Shown: one piece after another, positions 18,585 through 27,247 of the stretch
Layout: every line of letters starts with the position of its first letter
Numbering within the stretch: the stretch's first letter is position 1
DNA from: Bradyrhizobium lablabi
Lineage (GTDB): Bacteria > Pseudomonadota > Alphaproteobacteria > Rhizobiales > Xanthobacteraceae
Length of the DNA: 33,064 nt
Direction: 5' to 3'
Assembly (NCBI RefSeq): GCF_001440475.1
Contig: NZ_LLYB01000120.1
Span: forward strand, 2,165 to 35,228
Made by a program: the position numbers and the translations under genes
The notes under the pieces: generated by a model
The model's input: only the letters and a program-made list of their open reading frames with translations
Database searches by the model: none
What the model was told of the DNA's origin: nothing

Positions 18585-19784
18585 ATGGGTAGCAACTTGA
18601 AAAGCGCATGTGACGGGATCTTGCAAAGGGTCGTGACTGGCAAGAACCGCGTTCCCGGCGTAGTGGCGATGATCACCAATCGCTCGGCCAACGTCTACGA
18701 AGGCGCCGCCGGCGAGCGTATCCTTGGCGCCGGTCAGGCAATGACGACAGATACCGTCTTCGCTATCTTCTCGACCACAAAAGCGATCACCGGGACAGCG
18801 GTCCTGCAATGCGTCGAGGAAGGCAAGCTCGACCTGGACGCCCCGGCCAAAACCTACGTTCCCGACATCGGCAAGCTCGAGGTGCTCGACGGGTTCGGCA
18901 CTGACGGCAAGCCAAGGCTGCGGGCGCCGAAGCGCGACATCACCACCCGCATGCTGATGCTGCACACCGCCGGCCTTGGCTACGACTTCTTCAACGCCAA
19001 TTATCTGCGTTTGGCGCAGGAGCACGGCCAGCCAAGCGTGATTACCTGCTCGAAGGCGTCGCTGATGACGCCGCTGCTGTTCGATCCCGACGACAAATGG
19101 GAATATGGCAGCAACATCGATTGGTGCGGCCAGGTCGTCGAGAGCATCCGCGGCAAGCGCCTCGGCGAGGTGATGAAGGAGCGGATCTTTGCGCCGCTCG
19201 GCATGCAGGACATCGCCTTCTCGATGACGCCCTCGATGCGCGGGCGTCTCGCTGCCATTCACCAGCGCGAAGCCGACGGAACGCTAACTCCCCTTCCCGA
19301 CCTGCAATTGCCCCCGGAACCGGAAGTCGATATGGGAGGCCATGGACTCTACGGCTCGATCGGCGAGTACATGAAGTTCATCCGCATGTGGCTCAACGAC
19401 GGCGCGGGACCGCAGGGCCGCGTGCTCAAGAAAGAGACGGTCGAGGCCGCCGTCCGCAACGGCCTGCAGGCGCACCAGACCGTCACCGTGCTGCCGGGCG
19501 TCATTCCGACGCTGTCGAACGATGCCGAGTTCTTCCCCGGCCTGAAGAAATCCTGGTGCCTCACCTTCATGGTGAACGACGAGGACGCGCCAACCGGCCG
19601 GCCAGCCGGAGCAATCGGCTGGGCCGGGCTCGCCAACCTGTTTTTCTGGATCGATCGAAAGAACGGGTTCGGCGGATATTGGGCGACGCAGATCCTGCCG
19701 TTCGGCGATCCGACTTCGTTCGTCGGCTACATGGATTTCGAGACGGCCGCCTATGCGACCGGCGAGGCGCGCGCCGCGGCATAG
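18585..19784 (+). CDS. Serine hydrolase of the beta-lactamase / class VIII esterase family
   Basis: The 399-residue protein has no signal peptide. It carries the SxxK motif as Ser63-T-T-Lys66 (FSTTKAITG), the YxN motif as Tyr174-G-S-Asn177 (WEYGSNIDW), and near the C terminus GWAGLANLFFWID, the region of the third motif, here W-A-G rather than K-T-G. Together with the cytoplasmic location this favours an esterase or lactone hydrolase over a true beta-lactamase. It is followed after 190 bases by a Baeyer-Villiger monooxygenase, whose product is an ester or lactone, so hydrolysis of that product is the natural guess. ATG 18585 is preceded by CGGGAGGA; the open frame continues upstream to 18444 but lacks a ribosome site there. 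Confidence 0.88.
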   Translation: MGSNLKSACDGILQRVVTGKNRVPGVVAMITNRSANVYEGAAGERILGAGQAMTTDTVFAIFSTTKAITGTAVLQCVEEGKLDLDAPAKTYVPDIGKLEVLDGFGTDGKPRLRAPKRDITTRMLMLHTAGLGYDFFNANYLRLAQEHGQPSVITCSKASLMTPLLFDPDDKWEYGSNIDWCGQVVESIRGKRLGEVMKERIFAPLGMQDIAFSMTPSMRGRLAAIHQREADGTLTPLPDLQLPPEPEVDMGGHGLYGSIGEYMKFIRMWLNDGAGPQGRVLKKETVEAAVRNGLQAHQTVTVLPGVIPTLSNDAEFFPGLKKSWCLTFMVNDEDAPTGRPAGAIGWAGLANLFFWIDRKNGFGGYWATQILPFGDPTSFVGYMDFETAAYATGEARAAA

Positions 19785-19974
19785 TGTCGGGCGAGCGCGA
19801 CCTAACTGCGCCACGGCGCGCGACGTGTTCGAAACTCAAGAGAGAGCGCCGGCGTCGTGAGCGCGTGCTTTGCGATGGTGCCATCAACATGCCTGCTGTT
19901 CACGCAGGTCGGCGTCAACGCGTGGCAAGAAGCCGACTGAACCAGAGATGCGTGCTCACAACGGGAGGAAAGTC

Positions 19975-21657
19975 ATGACGAATGTGCAAGGCCAATCCCA
20001 GACGGCTGGCGCGAAACCCGACTTCGATGCCGTCATCATCGGCGCCGGATTCTCCGGCATGTACATGCTGCATTCGCTACGCGACAAGCTTGACCTGAAC
20101 GTCACGGTGTTCGAGGCCGGCGACGGCGTCGGCGGCACCTGGTATTGGAATCGCTATCCCGGCGCACGCTGCGATTCCGACAGCTACATCTACTGTTACA
20201 CGTTCGACAAGAACCTGTTGCAGGAATGGAACTGGTCCGAGCGCTATCCGGAGCAAGACGAGATCCTGCGCTACCTCGAGCACTGCGCCGAGCGCTTCGA
20301 CCTGAAGCCTGACATCCAGTTCGGCAAGCGCGTCGTCGAAGTCGTCTTCGATGACGACACCGAGCTGTGGACCGTGCGCACCGACAAGGACGATGCCGTC
20401 ACGGCGCGCTTCGTCATTCCGGCCGTCGGTGCCCTGTCGACCGCCAACATGCCGCCGATCAAGGGGCTGAGCTCTTTTGCCGGCAAGTGTTACCACACCA
20501 GCCAATGGCCGCATGATGGCGTCGACTTCACCGCCAAGCGTGTCGGCGTCATCGGCACAGGGGCCACGGCGGTGCAGGCGATCCCGGAGATTGCGCAGCA
20601 GGCCAAGCATCTGACGGTGTTCCAGCGTACGCCAAACTTCTGCGTGCCTGCACGCAATGGTCGTGTCGATCCCGAAGTGACCAGAGCACGCAAGGCCGAT
20701 TACGACGGTATCCGCCAGCGCATCAAGGATTCCTTCTTCGGATTCGAACTGAATTTCTTACCGAAAGCGGTGCTCGAAACAACGCCCGAGGAACGCGAGC
20801 AGGAGTTCGACAGGATGTGGGACGCCGGAGGCTTCGCCTTTTGGCTCGCGAACTACCAGGACATGTTCTTCTCCAAGGAGGCGAACGATGTCATCGCCGA
20901 CTACCTCAAGCGCAAGATCCGCTCGATCGTCAACGACCCGGCGACCGCGGAGAAGTTGACGCCCAAGACTTATCCCTACGGCACAAAGCGCCAACCGCTC
21001 GACACCAACTATTTTGAAACCTTCAACAAGAAGAACGTGGCACTGGTGGATGCGAGCACCGATGGTCCAATCGAGGAGATCACGCCGAATGGCATTCGCG
21101 CGGGCGGCAGGGAGTACCCGCTCGACATAATCGTCGTCGCCACCGGGTTTGACGCGATGACCGGTCCCTTGAAGAACCTCGGTATCAAGGGGCGCGGCGG
21201 CAGGCCGCTGGCGCAGGAATGGGAGGACGGTCCGCAAACCTATCTCGGCCTGGCGATCGCCGGCTATCCCAACCTGTTCACAATCACCGGCCCGCAGAGC
21301 CCCTCGGTGCTGTCGAACATGCCGGTCTCGATAGAGCAGCATGTCGAGTGGATCAGCGAATGCATCGCCCACATGCGAAGAAACAAGCTCAAAACGATCG
21401 AGGCGAGCCCGGAGGCGCAGGACGCATGGAGCGCCCACGTCGCTGAGATCGTGAATTCGACCCTGATGCCCGGCACCAATTCCTGGTACATGGGCGCCAA
21501 CATAGAAGGCAAGCCGCGCCGGTTCATGCCTTATCTCGGGCCTGAGGGCGTTGGCGGATACCGCAGAAAGTGCGCCGAGGTCGCAGAGAAGGGCTACGAG
21601 GGCTTCGTGTTCACGAGCCAAGGCCAAAGCGGGACCGCGCACACGATTGCGGCCTAA
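19975..21657 (+). CDS. Flavin-dependent Baeyer-Villiger monooxygenase
   Basis: The 560-residue cytoplasmic enzyme carries the full class signature: FAD Rossmann GAGFSG at residues 23-28, GGTWYWNRYPGARCD at 53-67 as in cyclohexanone monooxygenase, the fingerprint FAGKCYHTSQWP at 168-179, NADPH Rossmann GVIGTGATAV at 191-200, and later KRQPLDTNYFETFN and VVATGFDAMTG. Such enzymes insert one oxygen atom next to a ketone carbonyl using NADPH and O2. Start ATG 19975 has CGGGAGGA before it, almost the same leader as the esterase gene; the open frame upstream to 19870 is not supported. Strong terminator 100 bases downstream. Substrate unknown: cyclic ketones, aryl ketones and steroids are all handled by relatives. 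Confidence 0.94.
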   Translation: MTNVQGQSQTAGAKPDFDAVIIGAGFSGMYMLHSLRDKLDLNVTVFEAGDGVGGTWYWNRYPGARCDSDSYIYCYTFDKNLLQEWNWSERYPEQDEILRYLEHCAERFDLKPDIQFGKRVVEVVFDDDTELWTVRTDKDDAVTARFVIPAVGALSTANMPPIKGLSSFAGKCYHTSQWPHDGVDFTAKRVGVIGTGATAVQAIPEIAQQAKHLTVFQRTPNFCVPARNGRVDPEVTRARKADYDGIRQRIKDSFFGFELNFLPKAVLETTPEEREQEFDRMWDAGGFAFWLANYQDMFFSKEANDVIADYLKRKIRSIVNDPATAEKLTPKTYPYGTKRQPLDTNYFETFNKKNVALVDASTDGPIEEITPNGIRAGGREYPLDIIVVATGFDAMTGPLKNLGIKGRGGRPLAQEWEDGPQTYLGLAIAGYPNLFTITGPQSPSVLSNMPVSIEQHVEWISECIAHMRRNKLKTIEASPEAQDAWSAHVAEIVNSTLMPGTNSWYMGANIEGKPRRFMPYLGPEGVGGYRRKCAEVAEKGYEGFVFTSQGQSGTAHTIAA

Positions 21658-21753
21658 TGAGCTCAATGAGCCTTGATCGGGGGCTGCGTTCAATGTCGCG
21701 GCTCCCGGGATGGTGATACCGAGCGCGCTATACGGCCCTATTCCTGCAAACGG

Positions 21754-21788
21754 AAGCGGCTCGGTCCTGAAAGGACCGAGCCGCTTTT
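21754..21788. terminator. Strong intrinsic terminator between BVMO and the convergent RHH gene
   Basis: AAGCGGCTCGGTCCT pairs perfectly with AGGACCGAGCCGCTT across GAA and ends in TTTT on the plus strand. It terminates the BVMO transcript and, with an A/T-flanked stem, could serve the minus-strand gene too. Confidence 0.88.
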
Positions 21789-21804
21789 CCTCATCGGATG
21801 GAAC

Positions 21805-22122
21805 CTATTCGGCTGCGTCCATAATGGCAGCGGTGCTGCCGCGAAATTCCGGCACGACGACCGCGCTCTTGGCGCGATAGATCAGGCAGGAACAGCGCAA
21901 CAGCGAGGCAAAATTCTTCACCTCGCCGTGGTGGTCGAGAACTTCGTCGTGCAGCGTGGTGAGAAACTTGGCGAGGCTCATTCCCTCTTTCGCCGCGATC
22001 TCCTCCAGCGTGTCCCAGAACGACATTTCCAGCCGGATCGAGGTGCTATGGCCGCCCATCCGCAGCGATCGGGTCTGCGATTCATAGTCGCGTTGGGGCT
22101 GGTGCGCGAACAGGTGGCACAT
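21805..22122 (-). CDS. Ribbon-helix-helix domain protein
   Basis: The 105-residue product contains an RHH_4-type domain: TRSLRMGGHSTSIRLEMSFWDTLEEIAAKEGMSLAKFLTTLHDEV, with the beta strand STSIRLE followed by two helices, as in Arc/MetJ-type DNA-binding proteins. The Cys-containing C-terminal part (ASLLRCSCLIYR) is typical of this small alphaproteobacterial family. Targets are unknown. No toxin gene is adjacent, so an antitoxin role is not supported. GGAGG lies close to the ATG and a TATAAT sits 17 bases before the start, implying a very short leader. The N terminus MCHLFAHQPQRDYES matches the style of relatives. Confidence 0.85.
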   Translation of the reverse strand: MCHLFAHQPQRDYESQTRSLRMGGHSTSIRLEMSFWDTLEEIAAKEGMSLAKFLTTLHDEVLDHHGEVKNFASLLRCSCLIYRAKSAVVVPEFRGSTAAIMDAAE

Positions 22123-22138
22123 GGGTTCCTCCAGCTAG

Positions 22139-22144
22139 ATTATA
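22139..22144 (-). promoter_or_regulatory. Candidate -10 box of the RHH gene
   Basis: TATAAT on the minus strand, in the most AT-rich stretch of the neighbourhood, lies 17 bases upstream of the RHH ATG. No good -35 box is seen. Confidence 0.4.
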
Positions 22145-22366
22145 ATTTTTCTAAACGATATACCTGACCACACGACCTCACAATCCCAGGCCCAATCTGA
22201 GGTCCAAGCTCAGGTCATATCGACCCGCCGAGAACGAACCTCAGCATCTTCAAGGCGATAGTCCCCCCTCATTCCCAGCCGGGCATTGTTTCGGTCCTCT
22301 TCCCATGCAATTGCCGCCAGGGACGCCTAAAATGGCGGTTCAACCTCGAATCGACGCTTAAGCCCC

Positions 22367-24178
22367 ATGCCCGTCCGCCAGCTCCCCGAACAGGTCGTCA
22401 ACCGCATCGCCGCTGGCGAGGTGGTCGAACGCCCTGCGAGCGTCGTGAAGGAACTCGTCGAGAACGCCATCGATGCCGGCGCCAGCCGCGTCGATATATT
22501 CACCGACGGCGGTGGCAGGCGGCGGATCGGCATCACCGACGACGGCAGCGGCATGACGTCAGCCGACCTTGCGCTTGCCGTCGATCGCCACGCCACCTCC
22601 AAGCTCGACGACGAAGACCTCCTGCGGATTCGCACGCTGGGCTTTCGTGGCGAAGCGCTGCCCTCGATCGGCGCGGTGGCAAAGCTTGGAATCACCACGC
22701 GCCATGCGAGCGAGCCGCATGCCTGGTCGCTGTCGGTCGAAGGCGGGGTGAAATCACAGATCATGCCGGCGGCGCTGACGCAGGGCACCCGCGTCGAGGT
22801 CAGCGATCTCTTTTATGCGACACCGGCGCGACTGAAATTTCTCAAGACCGATCGCACCGAGGCCGAGGCGATCCGCGAAGTGGTGCGGCGGCTTGCGATG
22901 GCGCGGCCCGATATCGCTTTCACATTGGCCGGCGAGGAGCGCGCGCCGGTGACCTGGGCCGCGGCGCTGCCCGGCGCGGCGGGCCGGTTGACGCGGCTCG
23001 GCGATATCCTGGGGAGTGATTTCCGCTCTTGCGCCATCGAAGTCCGCGCCGAGCGCGAAGGCGTCGTGGTCGAAGGTTTCGCCGCAGCCCCCTCGCTGAC
23101 GCGCGCCAATGCGCTCGGGCAATATCTGTTCGTCAACGGCCGCCCGGTGCGCGACAAGCTCATTCTCGGCGCGGTGCGCGCGGCCTATTCGGATTACCTG
23201 CCGCGCGACCGCCATCCCGTGGTGGCGCTGTTCGTGACGCTCGCACCGCAGGAGGTCGACGCCAACGTGCACCCGGCCAAGACCGAGGTGCGGTTTCGCA
23301 ACGCCGGCCTCGTCCGCGCGCTGATCGTGCATGCGCTGAAGGACGGGCTTGCCCGCGAAGGCAGGCGCACCGCGGCGAATACCGATGGCGCGGCACTGTC
23401 GGCGTTCCGGCCGTCGTTTGCGCCGCGCTCGACCAACTGGGACTGGCGAAGTTCGCCGGCCTATCCGGTGCGGCCCGCACCTTCCTTCGAAGGCTCGGCC
23501 GCGCCGGCTTTTGCCGAAGCGGGCCAGGCCGCCTTCGATGTCGGCGCGCCGACCGCGGACGTGCGCTTCGAGGCGCAGCCCGCAGCCGACCTGCTCGATC
23601 GCCCGCTCGGCGCGGCGCGCACGCAAATCCACGAGACCTACATCGTCTCGCAGACCCGCGACGGGTTGATCGTCGTGGACCAGCACGCCGCGCATGAACG
23701 CATCGTCTACGAAAAGCTGAAGGCGTCGCTGGCGAGGAATGGCGTGCAGCGGCAAATTTTGCTGATCCCGGAGATTGTCGAGCTTGATGAGGCGACCGTC
23801 GAAAAGCTGCTCGACCGCGCCGAAGAGCTCGCCTCCTTCGGACTCGCCATCGACTCCTTCGGTCCCGGCGCGGTGGCCGTGCGCGAGACGCCCTCGCTGC
23901 TCGGCAAGGCGAACGCCGTTGGACTATTGCGCGATCTTGCCGAGCACATGGCCGAATGGGACGAGGCGCTGCCGCTGGAGCGCCGCCTGATGCATGTCTC
24001 CGCCACCATGGCCTGTCACGGCTCGGTCCGCGCCGGCCGACGCCTCAAGCCGGAAGAGATGAACGCGCTCTTGCGCGAGATGGAAGACACGCCGAATTCC
24101 GGCCAGTGCAACCACGGCCGCCCGACCTATGTCGAATTGAAGTTGAGCGATATCGAGAAGTTGTTTGGAAGACGGTAG
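22367..24178 (+). CDS. mutL: DNA mismatch repair endonuclease MutL
   Basis: The 603-residue protein couples mismatch recognition by MutS to strand cutting. The N-terminal GHKL ATPase has RIAAGEVVERPASVVKELVENAIDAGA (catalytic E32), DDGSGM and GFRGEALPSI. A Pro/Ala-rich linker spans about residues 340-430. The C-terminal domain has the metal motif DQHAAHERIVYE (438-449), matching DQHAx2Ex4E, then ACHGSVRAGRRL and CNHGRP (581-586), so this is an endonuclease-type MutL as expected where MutH is absent. The ATG at 22367 gives the usual N terminus MPVRQLPEQVVNRIAAGEV. Confidence 0.97.
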   Translation: MPVRQLPEQVVNRIAAGEVVERPASVVKELVENAIDAGASRVDIFTDGGGRRRIGITDDGSGMTSADLALAVDRHATSKLDDEDLLRIRTLGFRGEALPSIGAVAKLGITTRHASEPHAWSLSVEGGVKSQIMPAALTQGTRVEVSDLFYATPARLKFLKTDRTEAEAIREVVRRLAMARPDIAFTLAGEERAPVTWAAALPGAAGRLTRLGDILGSDFRSCAIEVRAEREGVVVEGFAAAPSLTRANALGQYLFVNGRPVRDKLILGAVRAAYSDYLPRDRHPVVALFVTLAPQEVDANVHPAKTEVRFRNAGLVRALIVHALKDGLAREGRRTAANTDGAALSAFRPSFAPRSTNWDWRSSPAYPVRPAPSFEGSAAPAFAEAGQAAFDVGAPTADVRFEAQPAADLLDRPLGAARTQIHETYIVSQTRDGLIVVDQHAAHERIVYEKLKASLARNGVQRQILLIPEIVELDEATVEKLLDRAEELASFGLAIDSFGPGAVAVRETPSLLGKANAVGLLRDLAEHMAEWDEALPLERRLMHVSATMACHGSVRAGRRLKPEEMNALLREMEDTPNSGQCNHGRPTYVELKLSDIEKLFGRR

Positions 24179-24187
24179 TGAAGCGTT

Positions 24188-24280
24188 GGGTGGGCAAAGG
24201 AGCGATGGCGACGTGCCCACCATCTCCATCGAAAATACGCGGTGAGAATGGTGGGCACGCTTCGCTTTGCCCACCCTACG
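24188..24280. repeat. Inverted REP-type repeat downstream of mutL
   Basis: GGGTGGGCAAAGG...CGTGCCCACCAT and, inverted, ATGGTGGGCACGCTTCGCTTTGCCCACCCTACG make a paired palindromic element. Similar GGTGGGCAAAG units are common between genes in Bradyrhizobium. It lies in the gap between convergent mutL and rsmD and may help terminate both. Confidence 0.8.
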
Positions 24281-24830
24281 GACCTCGCAAAAACACGAAC
24301 TCCGTATCGTCATACGCCCGCCGCTCCAGCTCCTCGAATCCCTCAGGCGCAGTGAACGCCGCGGCCTTCTCCTCCTCCACCACCAGTAGCGCGCCCGGTG
24401 TCAGCCAGCCTCCATCGCGCAGCGAGGCCAGCGCCTTCTCCGCGAGCCCCTTGCCGTAGGGTGGATCGAGGAACACCAGCGAGAACGGCTCGACGGGATG
24501 CGCAGGTCCCAGATTGGTGGCATCGCGGCGATAGACCTTTGTCACGCCGCCCAGCCCCAGCGCCTCGACATTGTTGCGCAACAGCGCCCGCGCCTCCGCA
24601 CCATTGTCGACGAACAGCGTGAAGCTGGCCCCGCGCGATACCGCCTCGATGCCGAGCGCGCCGGTGCCGGCGAACAGGTCGAGCACGCGCGCGCCTTCGA
24701 TCGGATCGTCATAGGCGTGGATCAGGATGTTGAACACGGACTCGCGCAAGCGATCCGCCGTCGGGCGAATCTCCCGCGAGGATGGCGAGGCCAGGTTGCG
24801 GCCCTTCAATCGTCCGCCGACGACGCGCAT
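24276..24830 (-). CDS. rsmD: 16S rRNA (guanine-966 N2)-methyltransferase
   Basis: The 184-residue protein matches RsmD in length and motifs: MRVVGGRLKGRNL at the start, TADRLRESVFNIL, the SAM-binding loop VLDLFAGTGALGIEAVSRGA at 49-68 and the catalytic DPPYG at 122-126. RsmD methylates G966 of 16S rRNA in the assembled 30S subunit. ATG 24830 is chosen over the open frame to 24896 because the extra part is a shadow of the repeat at 24850-24956. The TAG stop lies inside the REP element shared with mutL. Confidence 0.95.
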   Translation of the reverse strand: MRVVGGRLKGRNLASPSSREIRPTADRLRESVFNILIHAYDDPIEGARVLDLFAGTGALGIEAVSRGASFTLFVDNGAEARALLRNNVEALGLGGVTKVYRRDATNLGPAHPVEPFSLVFLDPPYGKGLAEKALASLRDGGWLTPGALLVVEEEKAAAFTAPEGFEELERRAYDDTEFVFLRGP

Positions 24831-24849
24831 CAACGTGCGGCCCGGCTGC

Positions 24850-24956
24850 GCTCCCGTCCCCCTTGCGGGGAAGGGTTGGGGAAGGGGGTGCCACACAGGC
24901 AGACTTCCCGTGGGATACCCCTCTCCCTGCCCCTCCCCCGCAAGGGGGGAGGGAAC
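24850..24956. repeat. GC-rich inverted repeat between rsmD and rluB
   Basis: GTCCCCCTTGCGGGGAAGGG near 24856-24875 is answered by CCCTCCCCCGCAAGGGGGGAGGG near 24931-24953, with GGGGAAGGGGGT and ACCCCTCTCCC as inner arms. The whole can fold into a large hairpin. The arms are of the type seen many times in Bradyrhizobium genomes. Confidence 0.75.
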
Positions 24957-25030
24957 GGAGAGAGCATCCGTGCGGGCGCAAAGAAGCGATGAGGAGTTGA
25001 AGGCCGAAATTCGAACTTCATCGGCCGCCC

Positions 25031-27082
25031 CTACTCGTCCCGCGGCTTCAGATCGCGCTTGCCGTGGTAGCCGCGCTTGGGGCGGCGCGGCGGGCCGTAG
25101 CCGTTGGCTTCGTCCTCGTTGCGCGCGCGGGCTTCCTCGCTGCCGGTACGCTGCACCAGCACGCGGCGGCCCTTGCGGTCGGCGATCAGCGCGCTCTTGC
25201 CCGCCGGCTTGAACGGCTTCTTGCCGCGCGGCGCGTCATCCTCGTCGTCGGATTTCTCGCCCGGCATCGGCCGGTTGAAATCGGCGCCCGCGAGGCTCGC
25301 GATCTTCTCGCCGAGCTGTTCGCGCAGCACGCGGGTCTTGACCTCCTCGACCTGCCCTTCTTCGAGTTCGCCAAGCTGGAACGGCCCGTAGGACACGCGG
25401 ATCAGCCGGTTTACCTCGAGCCCGAGATGGGCCATGACGTTGCGCACCTCGCGGTTCTTGCCCTCGCGGATCGCAAACACCAGCCAGACATTGGCGCCCT
25501 GGTCGCGCTCCAGCGTCGCATCGATCGGTCCGTATTTGACGCCTTCGACCTCGACGCCCTTCTTCAGTTCGTCGAGCTGCGCCTGGGTGACCTCGCCATG
25601 GGCGCGCACGCGATAACGCCTGAGCCAGCCGGTGTCGGGCAGTTCGAGCGCGCGCGCAAGCCCGCCGTCATTGGTCAACAGCAGCAAACCCTCGGTGTTG
25701 AAATCGAGCCGACCGATCGAGATCAGCCGCGGCAGCCCTTCCGGCAGATTGTCGAACACGGTCGGCCGCCCCTCGGGGTCGGCATGCGTGGTCATCAGCC
25801 CGCGCGGCTTGTGATACATGAACAGCCGCGTGCGCTCGCGCGGCGGCAACACCTTGCCATCGAGCGCGATCACGTCATTGGCGGTGACATCGAGCGCCGG
25901 CGAATTGATCACGCGGCCGTTGACGGTGACGCGACCCTGCGTGACCATTTCCTCGGCATCGCGGCGCGAGGCAAGGCCGGCGCGCGCCAGCACCTTGGCG
26001 ATGCGCTCGCCGGCCTTTTTCGGCTTCGGCTCCGCGCGCGGCGCACGCTTGTCGAAATCGGTCGGGCGCTCGCGATAGGCGCCGCGGCCGCCGAAGGCCG
26101 GGCGCTTTGCGAAGATCCTGCTGTCGTCTTCATTGTCGCGGCGCGGACGGTCGCTGAACCGCCCCTCGCTGCGCGGATGCTCCTGCCACTCGGTGCGGCC
26201 TGCGGGCCGCCCACGGTCACCATCCCGCTCGTGGCGCTCACGCGGACGGTCGAATTTCGGCCGGTCCTCGCGCGAACGCGAAAACCGCGGCCGCTCGTCG
26301 CCACCGCGATCCTCGCGCGAACGGTCGAAGCGAGGCCGGTCGAAATTACGCGCGCCATCGCGGGAAGGACGGGAATCGCGCCCTCCTCGATCATCACGCT
26401 TTTGCCACGGCTTGTCCTCGCCTCGCTCGGGCCGATCGCCGAAATCCTTTCGCGGCCCGCGCGAAAAACGCTTCTCGCCATCGCGCGGCGGGCGGTCGCC
26501 ATCCTTCCGGAAACCTTCCCCGCGCGGCGTGTAGGGCCGCTTGCCGCCGAACTTCTTGTCGGAGAAACGACCGGCCGGACGGGCATCGTCACGGCCACGG
26601 CGCGGGCGATCGTCGCGATCATAGTTGGGCCGCTCGCCGCGCGGCTTGAACGAACGCTTCTCGCCGTCGCGATCCTCGCGCGGGCGAAAATCCTTCCGCC
26701 CGCCGCGGTCTCCGGAGTCGCGCTTGCGATCTCCGAAATCCTCACGTGGCCGATCATCCCGGTCAAATCGCGCCCGCGGCCGATCGCCAAAATCCCGGCG
26801 CGGCGGACGGTCGTCGTCGCGGCGGAACGAACCGCCTTCCCGCTTGCCGGCGTAGGGCTTCTTGCCGAACGATTTTGCGCCGTCGGATTTCCCGGCATAC
26901 GGCCGCCGTTCACCGCCGCCGCGGTCATCGTCCCTGGCGCCAAAGCCGCGCTTGGCGAACTTCTTCTCGGGCCCCCTCGCCACACCCGAGCGGCCCTTTC
27001 CTGCACCGGCGCGGCCCCGGTCGCCGCCCGGCCGGTCACGCCGGCCGCGGGAATCGTTGTTTTTGTCGTTATCGCGGGGCAT
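25031..27082 (-). CDS. rluB: RluB/RsuA-family pseudouridine synthase with a very long charged N-terminal extension
   Basis: The 683-residue protein has a typical RsuA/RluB core from about residue 358: S4 RNA-binding domain (GERIAKVLARAGLASRRDAEEMV...GRVTVNG), then the synthase with the catalytic Asp460 in GRLDFNTEGLLLLTNDG, and REGKNREVRNVMAHLGLEVNRLIRVSYGPF. RluB isomerises U2605 of 23S rRNA; paralogues modify neighbouring sites. Before the core lie ~357 residues of low-complexity Arg/Asp/Gly/Lys repeats (RDDRPRRDFGDRP, GDRGGRKDFRPRED and similar), followed by a basic C-terminal tail. Such RG/RD-rich tracts bind RNA and may form condensates. Ordinary RluB is ~290 residues. The start MPRDNDKNNDSRG is the only upstream ATG and is well placed. 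Confidence 0.93.
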   Translation of the reverse strand: MPRDNDKNNDSRGRRDRPGGDRGRAGAGKGRSGVARGPEKKFAKRGFGARDDDRGGGERRPYAGKSDGAKSFGKKPYAGKREGGSFRRDDDRPPRRDFGDRPRARFDRDDRPREDFGDRKRDSGDRGGRKDFRPREDRDGEKRSFKPRGERPNYDRDDRPRRGRDDARPAGRFSDKKFGGKRPYTPRGEGFRKDGDRPPRDGEKRFSRGPRKDFGDRPERGEDKPWQKRDDRGGRDSRPSRDGARNFDRPRFDRSREDRGGDERPRFSRSREDRPKFDRPRERHERDGDRGRPAGRTEWQEHPRSEGRFSDRPRRDNEDDSRIFAKRPAFGGRGAYRERPTDFDKRAPRAEPKPKKAGERIAKVLARAGLASRRDAEEMVTQGRVTVNGRVINSPALDVTANDVIALDGKVLPPRERTRLFMYHKPRGLMTTHADPEGRPTVFDNLPEGLPRLISIGRLDFNTEGLLLLTNDGGLARALELPDTGWLRRYRVRAHGEVTQAQLDELKKGVEVEGVKYGPIDATLERDQGANVWLVFAIREGKNREVRNVMAHLGLEVNRLIRVSYGPFQLGELEEGQVEEVKTRVLREQLGEKIASLAGADFNRPMPGEKSDDEDDAPRGKKPFKPAGKSALIADRKGRRVLVQRTGSEEARARNEDEANGYGPPRRPKRGYHGKRDLKPRDE

Positions 27083-27247
27083 GAATGGTCTCTCGGATAC
27101 GGATGAAATGGCTATCAGACGGATGCGGATGGGCTGTCATAGCGGTAACGCGCGCGCGCTTCGTTCAAGGCGCATTCTCACGCAAAACCGGCATCCACGT
27201 TTGCTGAAGGCGCAGCTAGTAGCAGGTTTCTGCCGATGATACGAGGC

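Noticed and set aside
18219..18592. Short open frames between the GMC and esterase genes
   Set aside because: They overlap in several phases, start inside a terminator hairpin or lack a ribosome site, and encode nothing recognisable.
18585..19784. Beta-lactamase conferring antibiotic resistance
   Set aside because: It has SxxK and YxN but no KTG and no signal peptide, so a cytoplasmic esterase fits better.
21805..22122. Antitoxin of a toxin-antitoxin pair
   Set aside because: The RHH fold allows it, but no toxin gene is adjacent; the neighbours are BVMO and mutL.
24831..25030. Small coding frames in the rsmD-rluB gap
   Set aside because: They are translations of the GC-rich inverted repeat.
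25064..27106. 680-residue plus-strand open frame opposite rluB
   Set aside because: It is the mirror of the Arg/Asp repeats and the S4/synthase core of rluB, with no recognisable domain.
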